A stretch of DNA of 64,000 nucleotides, taken from contig NC_087151.1 in assembly GCF_035594125.1 (NCBI RefSeq), positions 23,436,331 through 23,500,330 of the forward strand. Direction: 5' to 3'. The notes under the pieces were generated by a model that worked only from the letters and a program-made list of their open reading frames with translations, searched no databases and was not told the DNA's origin. Source of the stretch: Scylla paramamosain. Taxonomy: Eukaryota; Arthropoda; Malacostraca; Decapoda; Portunidae. This document shows, one piece after another, positions 25,202 to 35,400 of the stretch (position 1 is its first letter; each line of letters begins with the position of its first letter). Position numbers and translations under genes: made by a program.

Positions 25202-25796
25202 ATGAAGGTGGTCGAGGGTAGGCTGACCGACAGCGCGTTCCATGATTGTCGCTGTTATATTGCTTACACATTAAATGCGGTCTCCACCGCATTGTGTGGG
25301 ATTGCGCGGGACCTCAAAACGATTTATCCATACGAGAATACGCATGCAGCTAGAAAGAGACTATTCGCTTCATTGGGCCACAACGGACACGAGAGATGAA
25401 CCAAGATGTATCATTATCCACTTGCCTCCCACAGGAAGCGTAAATCTCCCTCACCTGGTGGCCTGCGTGACTCAGTATGGTTGGGGTGAGGCCGTTGAGG
25501 GTAACGAGAAGGTGCAACAGGCAATTGCGACATCGAAGGATTTGCTTTACGTGGAAGGACTCAAGATGGATACAAGCATGAACTGACGTCAACACTTCCA
25601 GAATTGCCTGAAAAAGATTGCCTTGCTAACCATGGCGAACACTGAAGTGGAGCAGATTATCATCCCAGAAGGAATGGGGTGCAGAGGTCGCTGCCAGGGT
25701 GAGTGGACGAATAATTACCTGCCTACGGTGGAAGGGCTGGCGAAGCGATTTCAACCTTTTGGAGTTGAAACTATTCTCGTGAGCAAGTCTGAATAA
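25202..25796 (+). pseudogene. Macro-domain-like (ADP-ribose-binding fold) protein, broken
   Basis: The likely start is the ATG at 25202 ('MKVVEGRL'), the usual first strand of macro-type domains; an earlier in-frame ATG at 25130 is possible. Recognisable pieces are 'CYIAYTLNAV' followed by 'GIARDL' and 'YPYE' (about 25250-25340), 'RDEPRCIII' (about 25390), 'VACVTQYGWG' (about 25460), 'HFQNCLKKI' (about 25593) and a C-terminal 'IIIPEGMGCRGRCQGEW' (about 25654-25704), which corresponds to the I-G-C-G-L-A-G-G-x-W loop of viral and fungal macro-like proteins. Breaks: a one-base frameshift at about 25360-25385 and a TGA at 25584-25586. It is not part of the core Polinton set, so it would be a cargo gene, possibly acting on ADP-ribosylated targets. 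The family call rests on remembered motif spacing only. Confidence 0.6.
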
Positions 25797-25897
25797 ACTA
25801 TATCATGTAAAATTTTGAAATAAATTTGATGTGTGTTTGACAAATCGAGTATAAATGTATTCCTTAATTGGGATGATCGTTATTCATTAATTTGATC
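25797..25897 (+). promoter_or_regulatory. Poly(A) signals / short intergenic spacer before minor capsid gene
   Basis: AATAAA overlaps the macro-like stop (25792-25797) and another lies at about 25819-25824, suitable for ending that transcript. The following AT-rich stretch leads to the minor-capsid ATG at 25898. Confidence 0.4.
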
Positions 25898-26492
25898 ATG
25901 GCGGGAGCAGAGCATTATCTGTATTTGACGAGTCTGGGCAACTCCGAGCTCTACCCCCATAACCAGCCCCATCGCTTTGAAAATAGAATCACTCCCCTCA
26001 TCCATCTTGATCCAAATAAGGAATATGAAGTAGGTCTGATAAACTGCTTTTATCCAAAACAGTTCTTGGGTCTAGTGGCGGGTGATTATACTTGCAGGAT
26101 TGATATTTGGGCCATAACCCACACCGATGAAACACGCATGTATAAACTCCATACATACACACCTCGAACGAGCATGGAGGTGGGCGATACTGGGTATATG
26201 GTTGACGTCATTAATATCGAATTGGCCGCAGAAATAAAAATTATGCGTACTGTGACACCCGAAGCACTCCAAATGGGAAAAGGTTTATTAACAGATGTTT
26301 TAGAGGGGAAACAACTTCGCAAATCATTAAGAAATAGAGGCGTCGCCGCCGTGAATTGTGTGGGTGAAAGGATAGTTCGAGGTGGATGAGTAATGAAATA
26401 GAGGAAAGTAGGAGTCGGAGGAAAGAAAAAAAGAGAAAACAGCCATTAAAGCAACTGAAAAGAAAGACATGCTATAGAGCAGATATCTTCAA
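25898..26492 (+). pseudogene. Minor capsid (penton-like) remnant joined to a basic C-terminal tail
   Basis: The ATG at 25898 opens a frame to the TGA at 26387. The first about 50 residues ('YLYLTSLGNSELYPHNQPHRF', then 'YEVGLINCFYPKQF') follow the start of Polinton/adintovirus minor capsid (penton) proteins, in which L-x-S-N-x-S and W-E-V-G-L-x-E-I-x-Y-P recur. From about residue 120 the character changes to 'MGKGLLTDVLEGKQLRKSLRNRG', a pattern I associate with a separate pVI/pX-like protein encoded just before the major capsid gene. After a frameshift around 26385-26425, Lys/Arg-rich sequence ends '...RKTCYRADIFNI' at a TAG (26497-26499 region). The penton part is far shorter than in the family, so an internal deletion may have fused two genes. 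Confidence 0.6.
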
Positions 26493-26511
26493 TATTTAGC
26501 TTAGTCGCGAA

Positions 26512-27856
26512 GATGACTCATTACAGGCTGGATGTGCAGGGTGGAGCGACCTCCACCCCCTGAGCAATTATCTGACGGCTGTGAGTGAGAACTTCCCGCA
26601 GGTGAATCGCCTGCATACCATTGAATCGTCAGTCGCTGGGAGACGAAAGTCGGACGCATTACCCGTTAATTTAGACGCTAATGCTAATAATCATGCGGGG
26701 ATTAACGACCCTTACATTGAATTTAGACTGCCTGGCATTCCAGGACAATTTTTGGATCTATCAACACGGTCTCTAGAATTGCGAGTTAGCATAGCAAAGG
26801 CAGATGGCGTGCCACTAGACGACGACGATCACATCGCTTTTAGTAATGGCTTGAATAATACGATGTTTAAGTCTTGCACTTGTTGTTTGAACGAACAGCT
26901 TGTGGAGTCATCCTCTTTGTTCAACTATCACGCCTTCATTAAAATAATTACAACAATCCCTCAGGATAAAATTATTATTAGATTATGGTGGATCAAAAGG
27001 CACAATCAATAAATTTGATGAAGACTCTTTCACGGGGGGGGGGATAAAGATGAGAAACAAATGATAAAAGATTGTAAAACGCACGACCTTTCAATGACTT
27101 CGCCTTTGTTTTCGAATATATCAAGTCTGGACGCTTACCTGCTTGACTCTGTCGATGTGAGAATTCAATTAGAATTGGCTAACAAAATATGGATTCTTAA
27201 TTCACACCAAGACGCCAGCAGTTTCAAATTTAAGCTCGAGATGGTTAAGTTATGGGTTGACCACATCACGCTGCATCCACCCGCCTTAGAATCGTTAAAT
27301 AACTCCTTGACTCTAAATCCAATGCAATACACTTTCAATAGGACACTCAGTAAGACGTATGTGTGAAACGCCAATCAAACATCTTTGATTGCCGAATTGC
27401 CTTATGCGCAAATTATACCTCAAAATTTGACCATGGCAATAGTTGATATAGACAGCTTACAAGGCATAATTGATAAGAACGGTTTATAGTTTTCATCACG
27501 CTGATCTGTCACATGTACATATCACTGTGAATGGGGAGACCATTTATATCGTTCGCAGCTCTTTCCTGCATCACGCGTCAAAATTATTTTACACGACCCT
27601 TGAGTCACTAGGATTGGACACGCGTAATTCCCTAGCATTTGATGCTTTCAATAAAAGTCGGACAGTATGTTTCCTTAACTTTGTGACAGAGGACGTGCAC
27701 AATGCCATCCCTCTAGATAAATTAGGGAATCTAAGAATTAATCTGTCTTTTGCTAAGGAACGTAATCATAAACGCATCATCATGTTTTTCGCCGACACTA
27801 CCGGTGTCATAGAAATTGATCATTATCGTCACGTTCACTGCATTGTCCACGCATAA
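26512..27856 (+). pseudogene. MCP: Polinton major capsid protein (double jelly-roll), broken
   Basis: Would form the icosahedral shell. No ATG is evident in frame near 26512; the frame carrying 'LSNYLTAVSENFPQVNRL' is open from there. Recognisable are 'PYIEFRLPGIPGQFLDLST' (about 26716-26770), 'NNTMFKS' and 'VSSLFNYHAF'-like spacing (about 26855-26940), then 'SLDAYLLDSVDVRIQLELA' (about 27124-27180), 'LWVDHITLHP' (about 27250), 'NPMQYTFNRTLSK' (27316-27354), and a second jelly-roll ending 'LGNLRINLSFAKERN' and 'IEIDHYRHV' (about 27726-27835). Breaks: stops at 27010, 27016 and 27019 with a shift around the G10 run (27034-27043), TGA at 27364, and a one-base shift near 27480 just before TAG 27487. 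The natural stop is TAA 27854-27856. Confidence 0.88.
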
Positions 27857-27862
27857 GCTGTC

Positions 27863-28435
27863 ATGAATGCACGTGAAATACAAGCCGGTCTAGCAGGCAT
27901 CTTGGGCAGTTGAGTTTATTTTTTAGGCTGTCACAACCAACACCGTGTGACAGAGCTGATAAATCTTGCCAGAAAACAGGAGAAGCCATGCGTTTTCATT
28001 CTAAATACATTGAGTGACTCGAAGACCATGGGCCACTGGATTACTGTTTATCTTAATTTTCAAAGTCAGACCATAGGCTATTACGATACCTGTAACATAC
28101 ATCCCAAATACAATTCTGCCGTCTTACATCATTTCATGCAAACTTGTCCACATATGAAAATTAGCATATTAAATTATCGACTTCAGGGGTTGAATTCCCT
28201 CGTGTGCGGCATTTATTGCATGTTCTTTTGCCTTATACTGAGTTGGCATACATTAAAACGTGCAATGTGCATTATTCACACCATCTTCAAAAATCATCAA
28301 TATCTATATAATGACAAAAAAATTACTCGTATGTCTTACGTAATATTTCGTAAAATGCCACATTGGATGCCTACGTTTTGCCCGGCCGGCAACCGAGCGA
28401 GATATCATAATATCTGTAAAGTGGTAATAAGGTAG
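27863..28435 (+). pseudogene. PRO: Polinton adenain-type cysteine protease (one early stop)
   Basis: Predicted capsid-maturation protease of the adenovirus-protease (C5) fold. The start is ATG at 27863, six bases after the capsid stop. The frame is open to the TAG at 28433 except for TGA at 27911-27913 (codon 17), giving 190 residues, near the family's usual 170-200. The catalytic set is complete and in the right order: His58 in MGHWITVYL, Asp75 in YYDT, Gln108 in YRLQG and Cys115 in VCGIYC. The N-terminal 'MNAREIQAGLAGILG' then 'FLGCHNQ' matches the usual leader of Polinton proteases. Apart from the single stop this is the best-preserved gene of the element. Confidence 0.9.
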
Positions 28436-28553
28436 ATGAGGGAAAAGGGGCGGGGTGTGGGAAAGGGGTCAATATTGGGTAAATGCTGATGGATAAGTGT
28501 CACTTCGCCATCGCCTCTCAACCCAGTTGGACGTCGAGGACTCATCTCCAAGT
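28436..28553 (+). promoter_or_regulatory. Short G-rich spacer, possible promoter of the spliced gene
   Basis: A purine/G-rich stretch (GGGGCGGGGTGTGGG near 28447) precedes the ATG at 28554. A GC-box-like word is visible but no TATA box. A promoter role is inferred from position only. Confidence 0.3.
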
Positions 28554-29235
28554 ATGGAGCAAGCTGACAGGCATTTCATCTTGAGAACCTTGGGTAAGTA
28601 TACCATTGCCTTGCATGCCATCACGCACCTTCGCCATTGTAAATTACATGAATAAGAAGAGGAGGGGAGAAAAACAAACTTTTCCATTGTTTTCATCTTT
28701 TTTTTTTCTGTTACAGAACGTATCTCTTTCCGCTTTGATATCTACCTGGGTGATGTTGGGGGTAAGCTAAACCACGCCAACCATGAGGATGTCAATGTGG
28801 AGAGAATGTCAGAGCCTGCAAAGAAGAAATTGATCTTTAGGTATAACGACATGTCACCGCTGCCAGCAAGCCCACCTCCTGATGTCCCATCAGGACAGGA
28901 GTCGCAGCAGTCGCAGCAGCAGCCACAACCACAGTGGCAGCCGCTGCAGCAATCGTGACCGCTACCTCCGGAGTCGCTGATGCTGCTGCCTGCCGAAACA
29001 CAGCGCGGCAGTCGGATGAGTCAGCTGTAGGCGGCAATGAGGGTCAGGAGGTGAAGAAGAGGTCGCAGAAAAAACTAAAAAAAAAATATATATATATGGC
29101 CTCTAACATGAGGATGTCAGCACACCTAAACTCCTTAATGCCCCACCTGCCCCTCGTAAGAAGCTGATTCCTAGACGCCCCGTCATTGACAGCGATGATG
29201 ATGATCTCTTTGCCTTCATTTTGCAAATGTTTTGA
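28554..29235 (+). pseudogene. Spliced Polinton gene of unknown function (two exons, broken 3' half)
   Basis: Exon 1 (28554-28593) starts with ATG and ends at a strong donor (G|GTAAGT at 28594). The intron is 123 bp and ends in a T-rich tract plus TTACAG (to 28716). Exon 2 (28717 onward) joins in frame and stays open to TGA 28956-28958, 94 codons including the stop. Product features: 'FRFDIYLGDVGG', then Pro/Ser- and Gln-rich low-complexity sequence. Beyond the stop, two other frames stay coding-like: an Ala-rich stretch followed by Lys-rich 'KKRSQKKLKKK', and a tail 'RPVIDSDDDDLF' ending at TGA 29233. This suggests the original protein was longer and lost its frame at the CAG repeat (about 28900-28930) and the (AT)n near 29086. 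Poly(A) signals follow. I do not recognise the family; a captured host or regulatory gene is possible. Confidence 0.5.
28594..28716 (+). other. Putative 123 bp intron
   Basis: The donor GTAAGTATACC and the acceptor with a T-rich tract ending CTGTTACAG both fit metazoan consensus. Removal keeps the frame open. Inferred from sequence only. Confidence 0.5.
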
Positions 29236-29258
29236 ATGAATGAGATGTATTTGTCCTA

Positions 29259-29296
29259 ATAAATCAATAAGCTGTATTTGCCTTAATAAAAATAAA
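29259..29296 (+). terminator. Cluster of poly(A) signals
   Basis: AATAAA at 29259-29264, 29285-29290 and 29291-29296, 24-60 bases after the last stop of the spliced gene. Consistent with eukaryotic-type 3' end formation. Confidence 0.55.
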
Positions 29297-30190
29297 ATGC
29301 CCCATCGACTCTGCATAACCTTTCTAATAATAATGATGATGATAATAATAATAATGATAATAATAATAATAAGGTGACCGTCCGTCATAAGTACTACGTC
29401 GGCGAAATCGCCCACACCACGGGCGGTCAGTGAAAGTGAAGGTGACAGCCGCCGTCCTCGCCGTCACAGATGCTTCGTCCAAGGTAAAGGGATCGCAGGT
29501 AACGAAACCACGTGGGTAGTCACGACGACCTTGGCCATCTGGAAGAGGCAGGACATTGGAATGTACTGAGATGTCAGAGGGAACACGTGATGGCAAGACT
29601 CGCCACCCAGGCCGTCCAGGACCCGCGTGTGCGACTAGTGCATGGCAGTTGCGTGGTGGCGTTGCCAACCACTTTCCTGACGCATTCAGACCTCCCCCAC
29701 CCTCTTCCCTTCCGTCAACTTTGACCATTGAGTGGTGGAGACATTGGAATGTACTGAGATATCGGAGGGAACATGTGATGGCAAGACTCAAACCACTCTG
29801 GCTGTCTAGGATCCACGCGAGGGAAAGGGAGGCCTCCATGGCAATGTCGTCAGAGTCTCCCAGACCACGCCTGTGATGGCGATCCTAACGTGTAGCTGTC
29901 AGTGATCCCAGCCGCCTGCCGTGCCTGATGCGTTCAGTCCCCCCACCCCTTTCCCATTCAATTATTTCCCACCCACCATCATTGATTGATTTAGTCACTC
30001 CATAGCCGCTGAAGGATAAGGACACACGCCCCCACTTCTCCCGTCAGTGCCGCCATCGCCTTCCCGCCCCCCCGCCCCTTAACATGGGCCCTGGTGACGT
30101 CGTCGTGAATGGTCCGCTCCTCTTCCCCGGGTTAATTTACAGCCAGGGTCGCAATTCTGAAATTGATTGCCACTGAGGCCTCCGGAAAAC
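29297..30190. other. GC-richer non-coding right end of the Polinton with tandem duplication
   Basis: A short (ATG/AAT)n patch (29325-29375) is followed by about 800 bp of balanced-composition DNA quite unlike the satellite. A segment starting 'CATTGGAATGTACTGAGAT' at about 29553 recurs at 29741, an offset of 188 bp, with matching flanks from about 29527 and 29716. A pyrimidine-rich 'TTCAGACCTCCCCCACCC' word near 29685 recurs in altered form near 29932. No protein family is recognisable in any frame. Whether it belongs to the Polinton or to another insertion cannot be decided. Confidence 0.5.
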
Positions 30191-30292
30191 TGTCATGGGA
30201 GTCGCCCATCGTAATTTGGCATTGCCATGGGAGTCCCCATTCCATTGGGACTCCCATGGCATGCCAATTTAGGATGGGCAACTCCCATGGCA
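30191..30292. repeat. Long imperfect hairpin (about 48 bp arms) at the right boundary
   Basis: The left arm 30191-30239 and right arm 30246-30292 are near-perfect reverse complements with a loop of about six bases. The core GCCATGGGAGTCCC (30224-30237) pairs perfectly with 30247-30260. The word CATGGGAGT also recurs directly within each arm. Satellite resumes within 20 bases. It could be a terminal structure or a foldback element. Confidence 0.75.
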
Positions 30293-31563
30293 ATTTCCCT
30301 ACTACTTACTTTTTAGCGTTTTGTTACATAAGAAGCTCAAAAACACAAAACACCCAAAAATACACATTTTTTGTATTGTTCTTTTGTATCCCAGTATAGG
30401 GTGCTTTCTATGTAATTTAACGTTTTTGGTGCCTAAAACACTAAAAACAGATGAAGTGCTATATACATATGAAGTGCTATTCACGCATTTTTAGCATTTT
30501 GTTACCTGAGAATGTCAAAAACACTTTTAATCCACGTTTCCGGTAATATTACTTTGTTTCACCATATAAGGTTCTTTAAATGCATGTTTTTGTACCTAAC
30601 AAACTAAAAAACACTGGAAATGCATACTTTTGGTAATGTTATTTTGTTTCTACAGAAGGGGTGTTTTCTATGCATTTAAGTGTTTTGGTACATACAAAAC
30701 TGAAAAAAAACACTCCAAAGACACGCTTTTCTTTATGTTTTTGTGTCCAATATTGAGTGCTTTCCATGTATTTTAGCATTTTGGTGCCTAATAGGTTAAT
30801 AAAGACTCAAAAGACATGTTTCAGGTATTGTCATTTTGTTTCCCCATATAGAATGCTTTGCATACATTTTGTTGCTTTGGTAAATAACAATGTGAAAAAC
30901 ACTCAAAATAAACGTTTTTCGTAATGTTGTTTTCTTCCTTCATATAAAGTGCTATTGACGCATTTTAGACTTTTTGTACTTAAGAAGCTCAAAAAACTCA
31001 CAATACATGTTCCTCATCATGTTCTTTCATTTCCCCATATAGAGTGTTTTGCATTCATTTTGGCGTTTTGGTACATAACAATGTAAAAAAACCCTCAAAA
31101 CAGACGTTTTTGGCAATGTTGTTCTGTTTCTCCATATAAAGTGTTTTCACGTGTTACCTAAGATGTTAAAAAACACACGTTTCTTGCTACATCGTTTCCT
31201 TTTCAATATAGGATACTTTACATGCATTTTATCGTATTTTTTACGTAAGGAGCTCAAAACACTGAACATACACATTTTTTTTTTTTTTGTAAAGTTATTC
31301 TGTTTCTTCTTAATGGGTGTTTTGCATGCGTGTTAGAGTTTTGGTACATAAGAGCTCAAAAAATTAAAAAGGCACGGTTTTTGGTAATTTTTTGTCTTCC
31401 AATATGCAATGCTTTCCATCATGTTAGTGTTCTGATGCCTAAAACGCAGTAAATCAGTGAAAAAAGCACCTTTCAGTTAATTTTGTTTCCATTGTCTATA
31501 AAAAGAGCTTTGCATGCATTATGGTATTTTGGTACCTAACACTAAAAAAACACTCAAAACACA

Positions 31564-31785
<222 letters not shown>

Positions 31786-32078
31786 GTTCAGTTCCCACAT
31801 ATAGAGTGCTATTCACGCGTTTTTGCGTTTAGTTACTTAAGGTCAATAACACTCATAAAACACGTTTGTGGCAATCAATATTTGTTTTACCAAATAGGGC
31901 ACTATGCATACAGTTTGCTGTTATTGTACCTAACATGAGTGCTTTCATGGATTTTGGCGTATTGGTAGCTAAGAATGTTAAAAGCAATCAAAATATACTT
32001 TTTTGGTGATGTTCTATTTCTCCTTAAAGAGTGCTTCTTCACTCGTTTTGGCGATTTGGTAACCAAGAAGATGAAAAA

Positions 32079-32224
<146 letters not shown>

Positions 32225-32374
32225 CTGTATAGTATGCGTTCCATGATTTTTTTCAGCGTTTTGACGCCTAGCACGCTCATAAATACTAAAAAGACACTTT
32301 TCTGTAAATCTCGTTTCCTTTCCCCCATATAGGGTGCTTTGCATGCATTTTGACGTTTTGGTACCTAAGAAACT

Positions 32375-32445
32375 GAAATATATAATATAGTATATAATAT
32401 ATATTATATAATATAGTAGATAATATTATATATAATATATAATGA
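32375..32445. repeat. Imperfect TATAATA-type low-complexity tract
   Basis: About 70 bp of irregular TATAATATA repeats inside a satellite monomer. Confidence 0.85.
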
Positions 32446-35400
32446 TGTTATATTTATCCATATAGAGTGCTATTCATGCGTTTTAGCGTTTTAATACCAA
32501 AGAATCTCAAAAACACTCAAAATTATTGTTTTTGGTAATGTTATTTTTTTTTTTTCATAACGTGTGTTTTGCATTTATCCTAGCGTTTTAATACTTAAGT
32601 AGGTCAAAGACATAGAAAAGACACGTTTTTTTGTAAAGTTCTTTTATTCCTATATAGGGTACTTTCCATGCGTTTTAGCGTTTCGGTACCTAACACGCTC
32701 ATAAATACCCAAGACACTTATCTGGAAATGTCGTTTCTTTTCCCTATATAGGGTACTCTGCATTAATTTTTTGCGTTTTCGTACCTAGCAATGTGAAATA
32801 ATCTGAAAATACACATTTTTGGTAACGTTATTTTTCTTTTCTTTTTCTGTTTCTCCATATAGAGTGCTATTCATGCGTTTTAGGAAATTGGTACCTAAGA
32901 ACCTCAAAAAAAAACATATTACACTTCTATTTACGACTTTTTATTTCCGTATAGGGTATTTTCATGCATGCATTTTGGGATTTTTCTACGTACCAAGTAA
33001 AAAAAAAACTCTAAATTTTTGTTTCTGGTAATATTACTTGTCTTCTCCATATAAAAAAAAAAAAAGGTGTTTTTGTTCACTTTCTCTCTGAAGTTTTTTT
33101 TTTGGGGGGGCATCCGTTTACCGTTTTCGAACGTAGGAAGCTGAAAAAAATACAAAAATTTAAAAAACGAGTCTTTTACACGTTTTTTTCTTTTTCCCAT
33201 ATAAAGTGCTTTCCTTGCTTTTTTTTTTTTTTTAGCGTTTTGGTTCCTAACACATTATAAACACTTAAAAGCTATGTTTCTGGAAATGTCGTTTGCATTT
33301 TAGGCGTTATGTTACCATTCAATACATTCAAGATGCAAAATCTTGTATCTTAAAATACATTCAAGATACAAAGTTTTTGTATTTTTGTTATGTATTTCAA
33401 TATAGAGTGATCTTATTGGGTTTTAGCTGTTTCGGTAACTAAGAAGCTCAAAAACACTCATAATACACGTTTCTCAATTTAATTTACTTTTCCCATGTAG
33501 GATATTTTCCATACATTTTGGTGTCTTTTTTCATAGCAAGCTCAAAAACCCTCAAAATATTTGTTTTGATAATTTGATTCTGTTTCTCAATGTAGGGTGT
33601 TTTGATGTGTTTTTTTTTTTGGTACGCAAGAAGCTAAAAACAATCAAAAACACTCGCTTTTGGTAATTTTGTGTTTATTTCCCATATAGGGTGCTTTCCA
33701 TGCCTATTTTGCGTTTTGGTGCCTAACATGCACAAAAACACTGAAAACATATGTTTTTTTGGAATGTCGTTTCGTTTCTCCATAAAGGAGGTTTTTTTTT
33801 TTTTTTATGCAATTTGCCGTTTTGATACCTAACAATGTGAGGAAAACTCAAAGTACAAGTTTTTGCTATTTTTTTTTTCTCCATACCACGTCCTATTCAT
33901 GCGTATGAACGTTTTGGTATCTAAGAAACTCAAAGATACTTAAAATACACACCTCTGGCAAAGTCCTTTCTTTTGCATATATATAGTATTTTTTTTTTTT
34001 TTATGCATTTTGGCGTTTTTGTATGTAACAAGCTCAAAAACACTTAAAAGACTTGTTTTTGATAATGTTAATCTGTTTTTCCACAAAGGGTGTTTTGCAT
34101 GCGTTTTAGCGTTTTGGTAAGCAAGAAATTGAAAAACACTCAAAACACTCAAATGTAATGTTGTTTTGTTTTCCCATATAAGGAGCTTTCCTTGCTTCTG
34201 ATCGTTTCGTGCCTTACACGCTCATAAACACTAAAAAGATTTTTTTTATTTTTCTTATTTCGTTTCCTTACCCCATATAAGGTGGTTCGCATGGATTTTG
34301 CGTTTTGGAATTTAATAATGTGAAAAACAGTCAAAATACAGGTTTTCGGTAATGTTCTGTCTTTCCACATATAGTGCTATTGATGCGTTTTTAAGTTTTA
34401 GTACCTAATATATGGTGCTTCCTATGTATTTTAGCCTTTGGGGCGTAAAAAAAAAAATAATTAATTAATTAAATTAAAAGACACTTTTCTGGTAAAGTAG
34501 TTTCGCTTCGCCATATGCTTTTTGGCGTTTTGGTACCTAACATTGTGAAAATACTCGAAATACAAATTTTTGGTAATGTTCTTCACTACATATAGAATGC
34601 TATTCGTACCCTTTAAAGTTTTGGTACCTAAGAAGCTCAAATACACTTAAAATGCTCAATTCTCGTAATGTCTTTTCGTTTCCCCATATTGGGTACCTTC
34701 CATGCATTTTTTCGTTTTTGTACGAAAGAAGCTGAAAACACTCATAATACTTGTTTTTGATAAGGTTATTATCTTTCTCCTTAAAGTATGTTTTTTGCAA
34801 GAATGTTAGCATTTTAGTAAGGAAGTAGGTCAAAAAACGCGTTTTGTAAATTTCTTTGTTTCCCCATATAGAGAGTTTTCCATGCCTTAGAGCGTTTTGG
34901 TGCCTAACACGTTTATAAACACTCAAAAGACACATTTCTGGAACTGTCGTTTTTGTTCGCCATATAAGGTACTTTGCATGCATTTTGGCGTTTTGGTATC
35001 AAAACATGTGAAATACGCTGAAAATAAACGTTTTTAATAATATTATTTTAGTGTTTTGGTACCTAAGAAACTTAAAAACACTCATAATACACGTCTCTGG
35101 TAATGTCCTTTCATTTCCCTATATTGCCTGCATTTTGCGTTTTTCTACGTTACATGCCAAAAAAAAAAAGAATAAATAAATAAATAAATAAACAAATAAA
35201 TAAACATTAAAAACACTTGTTTTCGTAATGTTTTAATTTTGTTTTCCGCCACAGAGTTGATGCACGCGTTGCAGCGTTTGGTTTATTATAAGTTGAATAA
35301 CGCTGAAATGAAAAGTAATGTTTCGTTTCCTCATATAGTGAGCTTTACATGGACTAATAATAATAATAATAATGATGTGAAAAAAAAGAGTCAAAATACA

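Larger units (their letters stand above)
18244..30305 (+). mobile_element. Decayed Polinton/Maverick (virus-like self-synthesising transposon), left end truncated
   Basis: The set of protein-primed family B polymerase, A32/FtsK-type ATPase, retroviral-type integrase, adenain-type protease, major capsid and minor capsid proteins is diagnostic of Polintons (Mavericks), which are related to adintoviruses. All genes read on the plus strand. Nearly all are broken by stops or indels. Left of 18244 and right of about 30305 is satellite, of two different classes. No terminal inverted repeat is found: the polymerase begins at the left edge without its N-terminal part, so the left terminus has been lost. 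TTTACT before the left edge and CTTACT at 30305-30310 match at 5 of 6 positions, a weak hint of a target duplication that conflicts with truncation. Remaining length is about 12 kb including a 0.85 kb LINE, versus roughly 15-20 kb for complete elements. Confidence 0.9.

Noticed and set aside
29324..29876. Overlapping 106-171 codon frames on both strands in the right-end region
   Set aside because: They are open simultaneously in several frames owing to higher GC content, carry a tandem duplication and show no recognisable family.
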